Assembly (NCBI GenBank): GCA_017886205.1
Contig: JAFNEO010000058.1
Span: forward strand, 18,371-82,370
Direction of reading: 5' to 3'
Source: Candidatus Aminicenantota bacterium
Lineage (GTDB): Bacteria > Acidobacteriota > Aminicenantia > Aminicenantales > UBA8522
DNA length: 64,000 bases
A program made the position numbers and the translations under genes. The notes under the pieces were generated by a model. That model worked only from the letters and a program-made list of their open reading frames with translations. It had not been told where the DNA came from and ran no database searches. Position 1 is the first letter of the stretch. Every line of letters starts with the position of its first letter. Shown in pieces: positions 41,019 through 48,988 of this stretch.

Positions 41019-42221
41019 CTAAAACAACTCGACACCGGCGAAGGCAAGCGGAGAGAGGGAGCCGTCGGCGGAGCTCGCGCCGTAGTCGATCCTATAGCCA
41101 AGGCCGACGCCCGCGACCAGAGATACCCGCGGCGACAGCTCGATGGCCAGGGCTCCCCTGGCCGATATGACATGACGGTCGGGAGTGCCTTTGAGGTGGC
41201 GGAAAAGAGTGCTGTTGTCGAGATAGAGGTAGCCCGCATCGACGTCGATCCTCTTCTTGGAGCCGCCTCCGCCGGAGGCGCGAAGGGGAAAGGCGTAGCC
41301 ATACTGGAAGCCGTAGGCGAGACAGGCTTCGATACTCTGGGGGAGGTTGATGACCCCCGCATATAGGATGGAATAAAACCTCTTGGCCCAGATCTTCACC
41401 CCCGTATTAAGAAGGGAAACGCTGCCTGCCCAGGCGGCCATCTGGACACGGCGGTCCTCCTTGCGGGTCAGGTTGACCAGGCCGATGGGGATGCCTTCGA
41501 TTTCATCGGCAACATTGACCAGCCCGATCTGGACACCCGTCAGGCGCCCGGCCACGTTGAAAAGCCCCGCCTGCAGACCCCGGCAGGTCTCTCCGGTGAC
41601 GTTCATCAAACCCGCGACCTGAAGGGCCCGGCTGTTCTCTCCGGCCACGTTGAAGAGTCCGGACACCTGGATTCCGTCCAGGTCCTCTCCCGCCACGCTA
41701 AACAAGCCAGAGACCTGAAAGCCCTTGGCGGCCTGACCGGCGACACTGAAAAGCCCGGAGACCTGGCCTCCCTTCAAGCGCTCGCCGGCTACAGCGAATA
41801 GTCCGGCGATTTGCAGCCCTGTGAACTCCTCACCAGCAACACTGCCTAGTCCGGCCCATTGGACGCCCTCGCCCCGGTCTCCGGCCGCGCAGATCAACCC
41901 GGCTGCTTGTCCGCCTTTCATGGACTCGCCGGCCGCGGCGATCAAGCCGGCCAGTTGAATCCCCTCGAGCGATCCCTCGAGGGCCGCGGCACCCAGGCTG
42001 AGGTCGAGACCGCGCACGCTGCCCAGGTGGCCGTAGAGGAGGCTCAGACTGAGGTTGGCAGTATCGAGCTTCGACCTGTTCATGCTCACGGGATAGAACA
42101 ATGAGAGGTTGAGAACCCGGTGGCGCGGTGCCGGCTGTTTCGGCTTCGCTTCCTGTCCGGCCGGAGCGGACGGAACGAGGAATAACATCGATATCAAGAC
42201 CACACTCGACATTTTTCTCAT
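41019..42221 (-). CDS. surface repeat protein with 16-residue repeats and a C-terminal barrel-like domain
   Basis: A 400-residue exported protein (signal peptide, first 22 residues). From about residue 70 to 230 it contains roughly ten tandem repeats of about 16 residues with the consensus G-x-Q-(V/I)-(S/A)-G-L-F-x-V-A-G-E, shortening to 14 near the end. This predicts a tight beta-solenoid. The C-terminal region (about 235-400) alternates hydrophobic and polar residues and ends GVELF, with a terminal Phe typical of outer-membrane barrels. I recall related repeats in Leptospira LA_2272-type proteins. Function unknown. Confidence 0.6.
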   Translation of the reverse strand: MRKMSSVVLISMLFLVPSAPAGQEAKPKQPAPRHRVLNLSLFYPVSMNRSKLDTANLSLSLLYGHLGSVRGLDLSLGAAALEGSLEGIQLAGLIAAAGESMKGGQAAGLICAAGDRGEGVQWAGLGSVAGEEFTGLQIAGLFAVAGERLKGGQVSGLFSVAGQAAKGFQVSGLFSVAGEDLDGIQVSGLFNVAGENSRALQVAGLMNVTGETCRGLQAGLFNVAGRLTGVQIGLVNVADEIEGIPIGLVNLTRKEDRRVQMAAWAGSVSLLNTGVKIWAKRFYSILYAGVINLPQSIEACLAYGFQYGYAFPLRASGGGGSKKRIDVDAGYLYLDNSTLFRHLKGTPDRHVISARGALAIELSPRVSLVAGVGLGYRIDYGASSADGSLSPLAFAGVELF

Positions 42222-42364
42222 GCTTACCTGCCTGGCTTGGATTTCGGAGGATCCGGTCCTCTTTATGAACTACGAAAAAACCAGACCAAAAGTTCAGCGG
42301 AGCCATCATCCGTCTTTACGTCTTCACCCCGGTTGGGTTAAGCTGGACCAATCGGGAGGAAAGG

Positions 42365-43519
42365 ATGAAAAGCATAAAAGTCGGTTTGATCGGAACGGGC
42401 TATATCGGCCTGGTCCACCTGGAAATGCTGCGCCGCATCGTCGGAGTCGAGGTCCTGGCCGTGGCCGACAAGAACCGGGAGCTGGCCATCCGGGCAGCGG
42501 AAAAATTGAAGATACCCAAGGTTTACGCGGGAGCCGACGAGCTTGTTGGGGATCGGGAGATCGACGTCATCCACAACTGCGCGCCCAACTACGTCCATTT
42601 CGAGATCAACCGCCGGGCTATCCTGGCCGGCAAAGAGGTCCTCTCGGAAAAACCCCTGTCCCTCAACTCGCGGGAATCGGCCGAGCTCGTCGAGCTGGCG
42701 AAAACGCACAACACCCTGACCGCCATCAATTTCTGCTACCGATACTATCCGGTCGTCCAGGAGGCGGCCGCCCGCGCCCGCCGCGGGGACCTGGGAGAAG
42801 TCCGGGCCTTCCTGGGACATTTTCTTCAGGACTGGCTGTTCTTTAAAACAGACTATTCCTGGCGCTTGGATCCCGAGATCGCAGGCGGCGCAAACGTCAT
42901 CGCCGACCTGGGCAGCCACTGGTGCGACCTCGTCCAGTTCGTGACCGGGCGGAAAATCGCCGAGGTCATGGCCGAGCTCCACACCTGCCTCCCCAAGCGC
43001 CGCAAGCCGACGACCGGTCCCCTGTCTTTCAGCTCCCAGAAAGCCGCCGACTATGAGGACGTCGAGGTGAAGCTCGATGACTACGCTGCCCTGTTCATCC
43101 GTCTCGACAACGGGGCCAGGGGGAATTTCACGACCTGCCAGGTGGCCGCCGGCCGTAAGGTCGACATCGAGCTCCAGGTTTTCGGGTCGAAAGAATCTTA
43201 CGCCTGGAGCCACGTCCATCCCAATGCCCTCTGGATCGGCCATCGCGACCGCGGCAATGAGATTTTCTACGAGTCTTCGCAGCTTCAGGCGGAGGAAACC
43301 CAGAAATACGCTGCCCTCCCCACGGGACACCCCATGGGATACCATGACGCCATCTATAACCTGTTCCGGGATTATTACGGCGCCCTGGCGGCAAAACGCG
43401 AAGACCGACCCTATAACGTCCATTTCCCCGATTTTGAGACCGGCCACGAGGAGATGTGCGTTATCGACGCGGCCGTCGAATCGAATAAGCTGGGGAGATG
43501 GGTTAAAGTCCAGAGATAG
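42365..43519 (+). CDS. Gfo/Idh/MocA family oxidoreductase
   Basis: A 384-residue NAD(P)-dependent dehydrogenase. The Rossmann start VGLIGTGYIGLVHLEML, the substrate/cofactor motif LSEKPLSLNSRES (the EKP Lys) and GGANVIADLGSHWCDLVQF (His) are intact. The C-terminal domain is the usual beta-sheet. A good GGAGGAAAGG site sits before the ATG. It likely oxidises or isomerises a sugar or inositol derivative; the specific substrate is unknown. Confidence 0.93.
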   Translation: MKSIKVGLIGTGYIGLVHLEMLRRIVGVEVLAVADKNRELAIRAAEKLKIPKVYAGADELVGDREIDVIHNCAPNYVHFEINRRAILAGKEVLSEKPLSLNSRESAELVELAKTHNTLTAINFCYRYYPVVQEAAARARRGDLGEVRAFLGHFLQDWLFFKTDYSWRLDPEIAGGANVIADLGSHWCDLVQFVTGRKIAEVMAELHTCLPKRRKPTTGPLSFSSQKAADYEDVEVKLDDYAALFIRLDNGARGNFTTCQVAAGRKVDIELQVFGSKESYAWSHVHPNALWIGHRDRGNEIFYESSQLQAEETQKYAALPTGHPMGYHDAIYNLFRDYYGALAAKREDRPYNVHFPDFETGHEEMCVIDAAVESNKLGRWVKVQR

Positions 43520-43539
43520 GGAGCACCGGTCAGGGTCAT

Positions 43540-43569
43540 CCAGAGTCTCAGCGATTCTGCCAGAGTCTC
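43540..43569 (+). promoter_or_regulatory. two direct repeats upstream of the M16 operon promoter
   Basis: CCAGAGTCTC occurs at 43540-43549 and again at 43560-43569, exactly 20 bases apart, ending 7 bases before the -35. Two sites on one helix face next to a -35 resemble an activator-binding array. Confidence 0.4.
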
Positions 43570-43576
43570 GACGGGA

Positions 43577-43605
43577 TTGACTTTCCCTTTATTTCGGCCT
43601 ATATT
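43577..43605 (+). promoter_or_regulatory. promoter of the M16 peptidase pair
   Basis: TTGACT (43577-43582), 17 bases, TATATT (43600-43605). It is among the strongest promoter matches in the window; the gene starts at 43674 after AAAGGAGG. Confidence 0.5.
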
Positions 43606-43673
43606 TTCAGTATCCGAGTTTTGATCGGGGGAAATCCTAGCCAGCATCTAAATTTTAATCCAAAGGAGGAGTC

Positions 43674-45185
43674 ATGAAGAGATCGCGACTGACCCTGTTC
43701 CTTTTCGCCTTCCTCATCTTGTTCTCGCTTGCCCATCCTTCCGCATCCGCTCAGGGCTTCGCCGACAAGGTCAAAGAATTTACGCTCACCAACGGCCTGC
43801 GCTTTTTCGTCTACGAACGGCCGCAGGTCCCGACTTTTGCCGGCATGATCATGGTCAAAGTCGGGAGCGTGGATGAACGCAAGGGGGAGACCGGCCTCGC
43901 CCATTTTTTCGAGCACATGGCCTTCAAGGGCACGTCGGTCATGGGCGCCCGCGACTACGAGAAGGAAAAGCCCATCCTCGAGGAGATGGACCGGATCGGT
44001 GATGATTTGGCCGCCGAGTACCTCAAGGGCGACCGGGCCGACCAGGCCAAGATGAAAGATCTCAAGGACAAGCTCAAGGCGCTCCAGGAGGAGCACCGCA
44101 AATACGTCGTCAAGGACGAGCTCGACAAGATCTATTCCGAAAACGGCGGCGAGTTCCTGAACGCCTCCACCGGCAACGATTCCACTCAATACTTCGTCAT
44201 GCTACCCTCGAACCGGCTCGAACTCTGGTTCCTGATCGAGTCCGAGCGCTTCAAAGACCTCGTCTTCCGCGAGTTCTATTCCGAACGCGACGTCATCGCC
44301 GAGGAGCGCCGCATGGGCATAGACAACACCCCGGACGGCCTCCTCCGCGACGAATTCTCCAACATCGCCTATGTCCTCCACCCCTACCGTCACACAGTTG
44401 TCGGCTACATGGAGGATATCCAGTCATACACCAAGGCGAAAGCCGTCAATTTCTTTAAGACCTTCTACATCCCCAACAATATGGTGGCCGCCGTGGTCGG
44501 CGATGTGAAGCTCGAGGAGGTCAAGCGCCTGGCCGAGAAATATTTCGGCGACATACCGAGGGGTGCGGATCCGCCGCGGCCCACCGAGCTTGAGCCCGAA
44601 CAACGGGGCGAGCGCCAGGTCACCACCTGGTTCGAAGCAGAGCCCCGATTCATGATGGGCTATCACATGCCCGGCCCGGCCGAAAAAGACAACCTCACCC
44701 TGAGCCTGGCCAGCATGATCCTGAGCCGCGGCAGCTCTTCGCGTCTCTACCGCGACCTCGTCACCAACAAGAAAATCGCCGTCTCCGTCTTCGCCTCGGC
44801 CTCCGCCAACCGTTATCCCGCGCTCTTTATGATACAGGGCCAGCCGCGCCATCCCAACACGGCCCAGGACCTCGAAAAAGCGGTGCTCGAGCACCTCGAC
44901 CGCCTGAAAAAGGAACCCGTCACGCAGGCTGAAATCGACAAATCGATCAACCAGGCCGAAGCCGCTCTCTACCGGTCCATCGGTTTCGCCGACAACGTCT
45001 TCCTGGCCATGCGGCTGCTCAGAAACGTCATCATCTTTGACGACATGGATGCGGACTGGAAGCGGGTCGAAGCGCTGAAGAAGATCACGCCCGAAGAGAT
45101 CATGGCGGCGGCCAACGCGTGCTTCACGGAGACCAACCGCACCGTCGGCATCCTTCTCCGCAAGGAAAAGGGAGGTGAAAAATGA
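43674..45185 (+). CDS. M16 family metallopeptidase, catalytic subunit
   Basis: A 503-residue secreted pitrilysin-type protease with a signal peptide (first 24 residues). The inverted zinc motif is present as H-F-F-E-H in GLAHFFEHMAFKGT, with the downstream Glu expected in the segment about 75 residues on. The C-terminal half lacks a second motif, as usual. It overlaps the next M16 gene by 4 bases; the two would form a two-chain clam-shell enzyme in the periplasm. Behind the strong promoter at 43577. Confidence 0.92.
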   Translation: MKRSRLTLFLFAFLILFSLAHPSASAQGFADKVKEFTLTNGLRFFVYERPQVPTFAGMIMVKVGSVDERKGETGLAHFFEHMAFKGTSVMGARDYEKEKPILEEMDRIGDDLAAEYLKGDRADQAKMKDLKDKLKALQEEHRKYVVKDELDKIYSENGGEFLNASTGNDSTQYFVMLPSNRLELWFLIESERFKDLVFREFYSERDVIAEERRMGIDNTPDGLLRDEFSNIAYVLHPYRHTVVGYMEDIQSYTKAKAVNFFKTFYIPNNMVAAVVGDVKLEEVKRLAEKYFGDIPRGADPPRPTELEPEQRGERQVTTWFEAEPRFMMGYHMPGPAEKDNLTLSLASMILSRGSSSRLYRDLVTNKKIAVSVFASASANRYPALFMIQGQPRHPNTAQDLEKAVLEHLDRLKKEPVTQAEIDKSINQAEAALYRSIGFADNVFLAMRLLRNVIIFDDMDADWKRVEALKKITPEEIMAAANACFTETNRTVGILLRKEKGGEK

Positions 45186-46627
45186 GACCCGATCGAAACA
45201 AGTGGCTCGTTCTCGCTGTCGCGGGGATTCTTCTTGTGGCCTTTGCTTTCTCACCGTCTGCAGTCCAGGCCCAGAAAGATCCGAAGACGCTCAAGTTCGC
45301 CGACCTCGAGTTCAAGGCGCAGAAGCCGGGAATGGCAGCGGTCAAGAAGGGGGTTGCCTTTTACTTCAAAGAAGATCACGAGCAGCCGGTCATCAACGGC
45401 ACGATCATCATCAAGACAGGAAGCCTTTACGAACCGGCCGACCGGGTGGGACTGGGATCCCTGGCCATGAGGATGCTCAAGGCCGGCGGCACCAAAACCC
45501 TCGCCCCGGATGCGCTCGAGGAGAAACTCGATTTCCTCGGCTCGACCGTCGGTTCTTTTGCCGGGCTCGAATTTTCCGAGGTCAGCCTCTGGACTCTGAG
45601 CAAGAATTTCGATGAGACCTGGAAGGTGCTTCTCGATATTCTCTATAATCCCGCCTTTGATAAAGAGCGCTTCGACACCGAAAAGAAGAAAGACCTCGAG
45701 TCGATCCGGCGGCGGTTTGATTATCCCACCTCCCTCGGCTTCGCGCTTTTCAGCGAGCTCATTTATGGAAAGGATTTCCCTGAAGCGCGGCGGACGACGA
45801 ATGCCGGCATCAACGCCATCACTCTCGACGACATCAAAGCCTTCTATGAGAGAAACATCCGGGACAAAGAGATCATCATCGCGCTCACCGGTGATTTCAA
45901 GCAGGCGCAGGCCCTGGCGCTTCTCCAGAAAAGCTTCAAGGACTGGAAGGGGAATGCTCCGGCCAAGCTCGAGCTCCCCAAGGCGGCCATGGCCGCCAAG
46001 CCCGGCCTTTACCTGATCGACAAGCCCGACATGACTCAAGCCGTTATCGCGATGGGTCATCTCGGGCTGAACAACCTCGACCCGGACAACGTGGAGGTGG
46101 GCATCTTCAATTTCATCCTCGGCACGGGAAGCTTCAACTCCCGGCTGATGCGGGAGGTGAGGTCAAACCGGGGCCTGGCCTATATGACTTTCGGAATGAT
46201 CGGCCTGGGCCGGGATAAGGGCATGTTCAACAATGGCTGCATGACCAAGAGCCAGTCCGTTGGCGAGGCCATCAAGCTGATGAAGGACATTACCGAGGAC
46301 ATGACCAAGAATCCGGTGACCGCCGAGGAGCTCGAGGTGGCGAAAAAGTATGAGGTGAATGCTTTCGTGCACAAGTTCGATTCGGCGCAGGCCGTTGTAT
46401 CGCAGGCCGTCTACCTGAAGCTCGACGGCTACCCCGACAACTACCTCGAGACCTACCTTCCGAGAATCAGGAAGGTCGATGAGGCCAAGGTTCTGGCGAT
46501 CGGAAAGAGGGCGGTCCACGCGGACAGCATGGTCATTCTGGTCGTGGGCAAGAAGGCCGAGGTCATCGATCAGTTGAAAGCTCTCGGGATGGGGGAAGTC
46601 ACCGAACTACCGCTCCCCAAGGAATAA
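45182..46627 (+). CDS. M16 family protein, non-catalytic partner subunit
   Basis: A 481-residue protein with a signal peptide. The M16 fold is recognisable (GRVGLGSLAMRMLKAGGT corresponds to the zinc helix, but His and Glu are missing), and FILGTGSFNSRLMREVRSNRGLAY is the conserved second-domain motif. Without the zinc motif it is not proteolytic alone. Translationally coupled to the upstream catalytic subunit. This pattern of paired M16 subunits is well known. Confidence 0.9.
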   Translation: MRPDRNKWLVLAVAGILLVAFAFSPSAVQAQKDPKTLKFADLEFKAQKPGMAAVKKGVAFYFKEDHEQPVINGTIIIKTGSLYEPADRVGLGSLAMRMLKAGGTKTLAPDALEEKLDFLGSTVGSFAGLEFSEVSLWTLSKNFDETWKVLLDILYNPAFDKERFDTEKKKDLESIRRRFDYPTSLGFALFSELIYGKDFPEARRTTNAGINAITLDDIKAFYERNIRDKEIIIALTGDFKQAQALALLQKSFKDWKGNAPAKLELPKAAMAAKPGLYLIDKPDMTQAVIAMGHLGLNNLDPDNVEVGIFNFILGTGSFNSRLMREVRSNRGLAYMTFGMIGLGRDKGMFNNGCMTKSQSVGEAIKLMKDITEDMTKNPVTAEELEVAKKYEVNAFVHKFDSAQAVVSQAVYLKLDGYPDNYLETYLPRIRKVDEAKVLAIGKRAVHADSMVILVVGKKAEVIDQLKALGMGEVTELPLPKE

Positions 46628-46686
46628 AACAGGCTCGGTCAAGGGTCTTCATTTCTTGGTTTTTCGCTGCCTAGGTTTCTCGTACT

Positions 46687-47238
46687 CTATCGTGACGAGG
46701 GCTTTCTCATATTGAGCTCTGTTATGAGCTTCTCATGCTCCTGGTGGAACAGCTGGCTGTCGGACTCGTATCCCTCCCGTATCATTGCCTCTTTTTCTTC
46801 CTGGCTGAAATAGCCCATGACGGGAATGAAGAAGTCCCGGTCTTCCTTCTGGATGTGTTTTGGATAAAACTCGATTAGCGACCGGAGGCCTGCGGCGATC
46901 ACGGATAGCGCCCCCACTTCACCTTGCTGATACTTTTGATTAGCCTCCAGCAAGGACATTGTGATTTTTCTTCCCAGCTTGTGATCCTCGACGAGTTCTT
47001 CCATGGTCTGTTTGTGCTCAGGGGATATGTTCTTGCGGCCGAGTTCGCGGAACAGAATCTCCTCTTCCTTCCCATGGTGGCAGCGATCCGCGTAACCTTT
47101 GATAAAACGGATGATCCTCTCGATCTGACTGGAATCCGCTTTACTCTCGGTCTGTATCTTTTCGAGCTGGACTTTCATGATCTGAATCATCCGCTCGATA
47201 AACCTGTGTTCAATCATTAAGGGACCGATAGGTAACAT
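46687..47238 (-). CDS. hemerythrin domain-containing protein
   Basis: A 183-residue four-helix protein with diiron His/Glu ligands: EHRFIERMI, CHHGKEEEILF, DHKLGRKI, FYPKHIQKEDRDFF and HQEHEKL. This fits the Ric/DnrN or DUF438-like hemerythrin group, often tied to iron or nitric oxide stress. GAGGAG lies about 6 bases before ATG 47238. An FNR-type palindrome lies about 60 bases further upstream, implying control by oxygen or NO. No signal peptide. Confidence 0.88.
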   Translation of the reverse strand: MLPIGPLMIEHRFIERMIQIMKVQLEKIQTESKADSSQIERIIRFIKGYADRCHHGKEEEILFRELGRKNISPEHKQTMEELVEDHKLGRKITMSLLEANQKYQQGEVGALSVIAAGLRSLIEFYPKHIQKEDRDFFIPVMGYFSQEEKEAMIREGYESDSQLFHQEHEKLITELNMRKPSSR

Positions 47239-47300
47239 AATAACTCCTCAGGAAGATAATCCATCATGCCCATTAAATCATAAGGGGGTAGAGGAAATCA

Positions 47301-47314
47301 TTGACTTATGTCAA
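47301..47314 (-). promoter_or_regulatory. FNR/CRP-family-like binding site before the hemerythrin gene
   Basis: TTGAC-N4-GTCAA at 47301-47314 is a perfect 5-4-5 palindrome with the FNR-family spacing. Possible -10 elements TATGAT (47282-47277) or TTTAAT (47277-47272) place its centre at about -37 to -43. Confidence 0.45.
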
Positions 47315-47352
47315 AAAATATGGACTTTGATGTTTAGCTAATTTCCCCCTTA

Positions 47353-48390
47353 TTAGTCCTTTCCCGGAATAAGGGCTCCGAGGATCGGCTCCACCCAGAG
47401 GTCGCGGTCGATGTCGTAGACGATGAAGTCAGAATCGAACTGCCAGTAGGTCCACGCCCAGCCCAGGGATTCTGCGGTGCGCGCGACATGCGCCGTATAG
47501 CGCACCCGCGACTCCAAGGGGCCTTTGTCGTAGGCGCCGAACTCGCCGAGCAGGATGGGACGGCAGTGCTCCAGGGACCACTTCTGGACGCGGCCGAAGT
47601 CGTCCTCCACCCTCTTCTTTTCGGCCTCGGTGCCCCAGCTCACTCCCGAGAGATGGACGGTTTCCTTCGACCAGGGCGCGCTCTGGTGGGTGAACGGAAA
47701 CGGCTCGTAGTAGTGGACCGTCACGATGATGTTGCGGTCCTCCTCCGGAAGGGCCAGTTTATCGAGATGGGCGATGCCATTCCAGAAGGGCGGACCGATG
47801 ACCACTGTGCGCGTCGGGTTGGTCACGCGTATGATGGGCAGCGCTTCGCTCCAGAACTCGCCCCAGAGCTGCGGCGTCAGCTTGCCGTTGGGCTCGTTCA
47901 GAATTTCGAAAAGCACCGTGTCGGGGGCGCCTTTGAAGCGCTCGGCGATCTGCTTCCAGAAGGCCAGGATGCGCGGCTTAAACCCCTCCGGGTCCTTGGC
48001 CACGTCGTTATAGTTGTGAAGGTCCAGGATGACCAGGAGGTCGTTCGACAGGGCGTTCTTGACCGCCCAATCCAATGTGCTCAGCCAGGCGTCTTCCAGC
48101 TTATAGCCGTTGCCGGCATCCATCCGCTGAAGGGCGTGCAGGTTGATGCGAACGCTCTGGAAACCGGCGTCGTGAATCAGCTTGAAATGCCGTTCCTTGA
48201 ATCGGCCCTCGGCGTGATTGTCCCAGATGGGGTCATAGCCGAGGATGTTCACACCCCGGCCCAGGCGCTTGACCTGTTCGAAGGGGCCGGGTGACTCGAC
48301 GGAGTTCCCGAGGAGCGCGCACCAGACCAAAAATACCAGCAACAGAAAGGCCAGCCGGACCCGCCGGCGATGACGTTGCGGGATCAACAT
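47353..48390 (-). CDS. glycoside hydrolase family 5 (cellulase-like)
   Basis: A 345-residue secreted hydrolase with an N-terminal hydrophobic segment (about residues 13-30). The acid/base Glu is in FEILNEPNGKL and the nucleophile Glu in LLGEFGAYDKG; both are conserved GH5 positions. The YDLHNYND-like stretch (LDLHNYNDVA) completes the active-site side. Substrate could be cellulose, mannan or another beta-glucan. It ends 114 bases from the hemerythrin start and begins 18 bases after the DUF2177 gene, possibly co-transcribed with it. Confidence 0.88.
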   Translation of the reverse strand: MLIPQRHRRRVRLAFLLLVFLVWCALLGNSVESPGPFEQVKRLGRGVNILGYDPIWDNHAEGRFKERHFKLIHDAGFQSVRINLHALQRMDAGNGYKLEDAWLSTLDWAVKNALSNDLLVILDLHNYNDVAKDPEGFKPRILAFWKQIAERFKGAPDTVLFEILNEPNGKLTPQLWGEFWSEALPIIRVTNPTRTVVIGPPFWNGIAHLDKLALPEEDRNIIVTVHYYEPFPFTHQSAPWSKETVHLSGVSWGTEAEKKRVEDDFGRVQKWSLEHCRPILLGEFGAYDKGPLESRVRYTAHVARTAESLGWAWTYWQFDSDFIVYDIDRDLWVEPILGALIPGKD

Positions 48391-48408
48391 GGCAGCCTCC
48401 CTTTTCCC

Positions 48409-48822
48409 TTAAAGGTTCAGGAGCCAGCGGCCCAGAACGACACTGATGAATGAGACCACGCCGCCGAGGACGCTGCCCCAGATGAGGTCGACGATCGTCA
48501 CGCCAAGGGGCCAATCTTTTAGGGTGGCCAGGTTGCTGAGATCATAGGTAGCGTAGCTGATCAGACCGAGCAGAGCGCCGAAGAAGAGAGCCTTGATCGG
48601 TTCTCCGCTGACAAGGGCCGGCTTGATGACAAAGACGAGCAGGCCGACGATGAAAAGCAGGTAGAAAAGAATGGCCGCCGCCCAGTTCACTTTTGGGCTG
48701 AGCATCGGCCCGAGGTGCCGCCGGTAGAACCCTTTGGCCACGACACCCAGCCAGATCGTATCGATCAGAAAAAAGACGGCCAGCGTGATCAAATACATCA
48801 CCAGCATCTGTTTAGTGGTCAT
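48409..48822 (-). CDS. DUF2177 membrane protein
   Basis: A 137-residue protein with four membrane helices and the family's markers FFLIDTIWLGVVAKGFYRR and YATYDLSNLATLKDWPL. AAGGAG, 7 bases before ATG 48822, decides the start. No function is known for the family. It is upstream of the GH5 gene with an 18-base gap. Confidence 0.85.
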   Translation of the reverse strand: MTTKQMLVMYLITLAVFFLIDTIWLGVVAKGFYRRHLGPMLSPKVNWAAAILFYLLFIVGLLVFVIKPALVSGEPIKALFFGALLGLISYATYDLSNLATLKDWPLGVTIVDLIWGSVLGGVVSFISVVLGRWLLNL

Positions 48823-48988
48823 CCATCTCTCCTTATTTCCAAAGTGATCCCCTTTTGGCAGGGCATCCTGAAAAGAACATATCACCCCTGACGAATCGCT
48901 GTCAACGGCGCAAAAATCCCAGAAAGCTCTGGCTGATTCGCCTATCGCTGGTTATTTGTTGATTGTTGAGACCTGACCCCTAAAGCCC

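Noticed and set aside
45182..46627. Missing zinc motif in the second M16 gene as a decay sign
   Set aside because: Paired M16 subunits in which one lacks the zinc motif are a standard arrangement.
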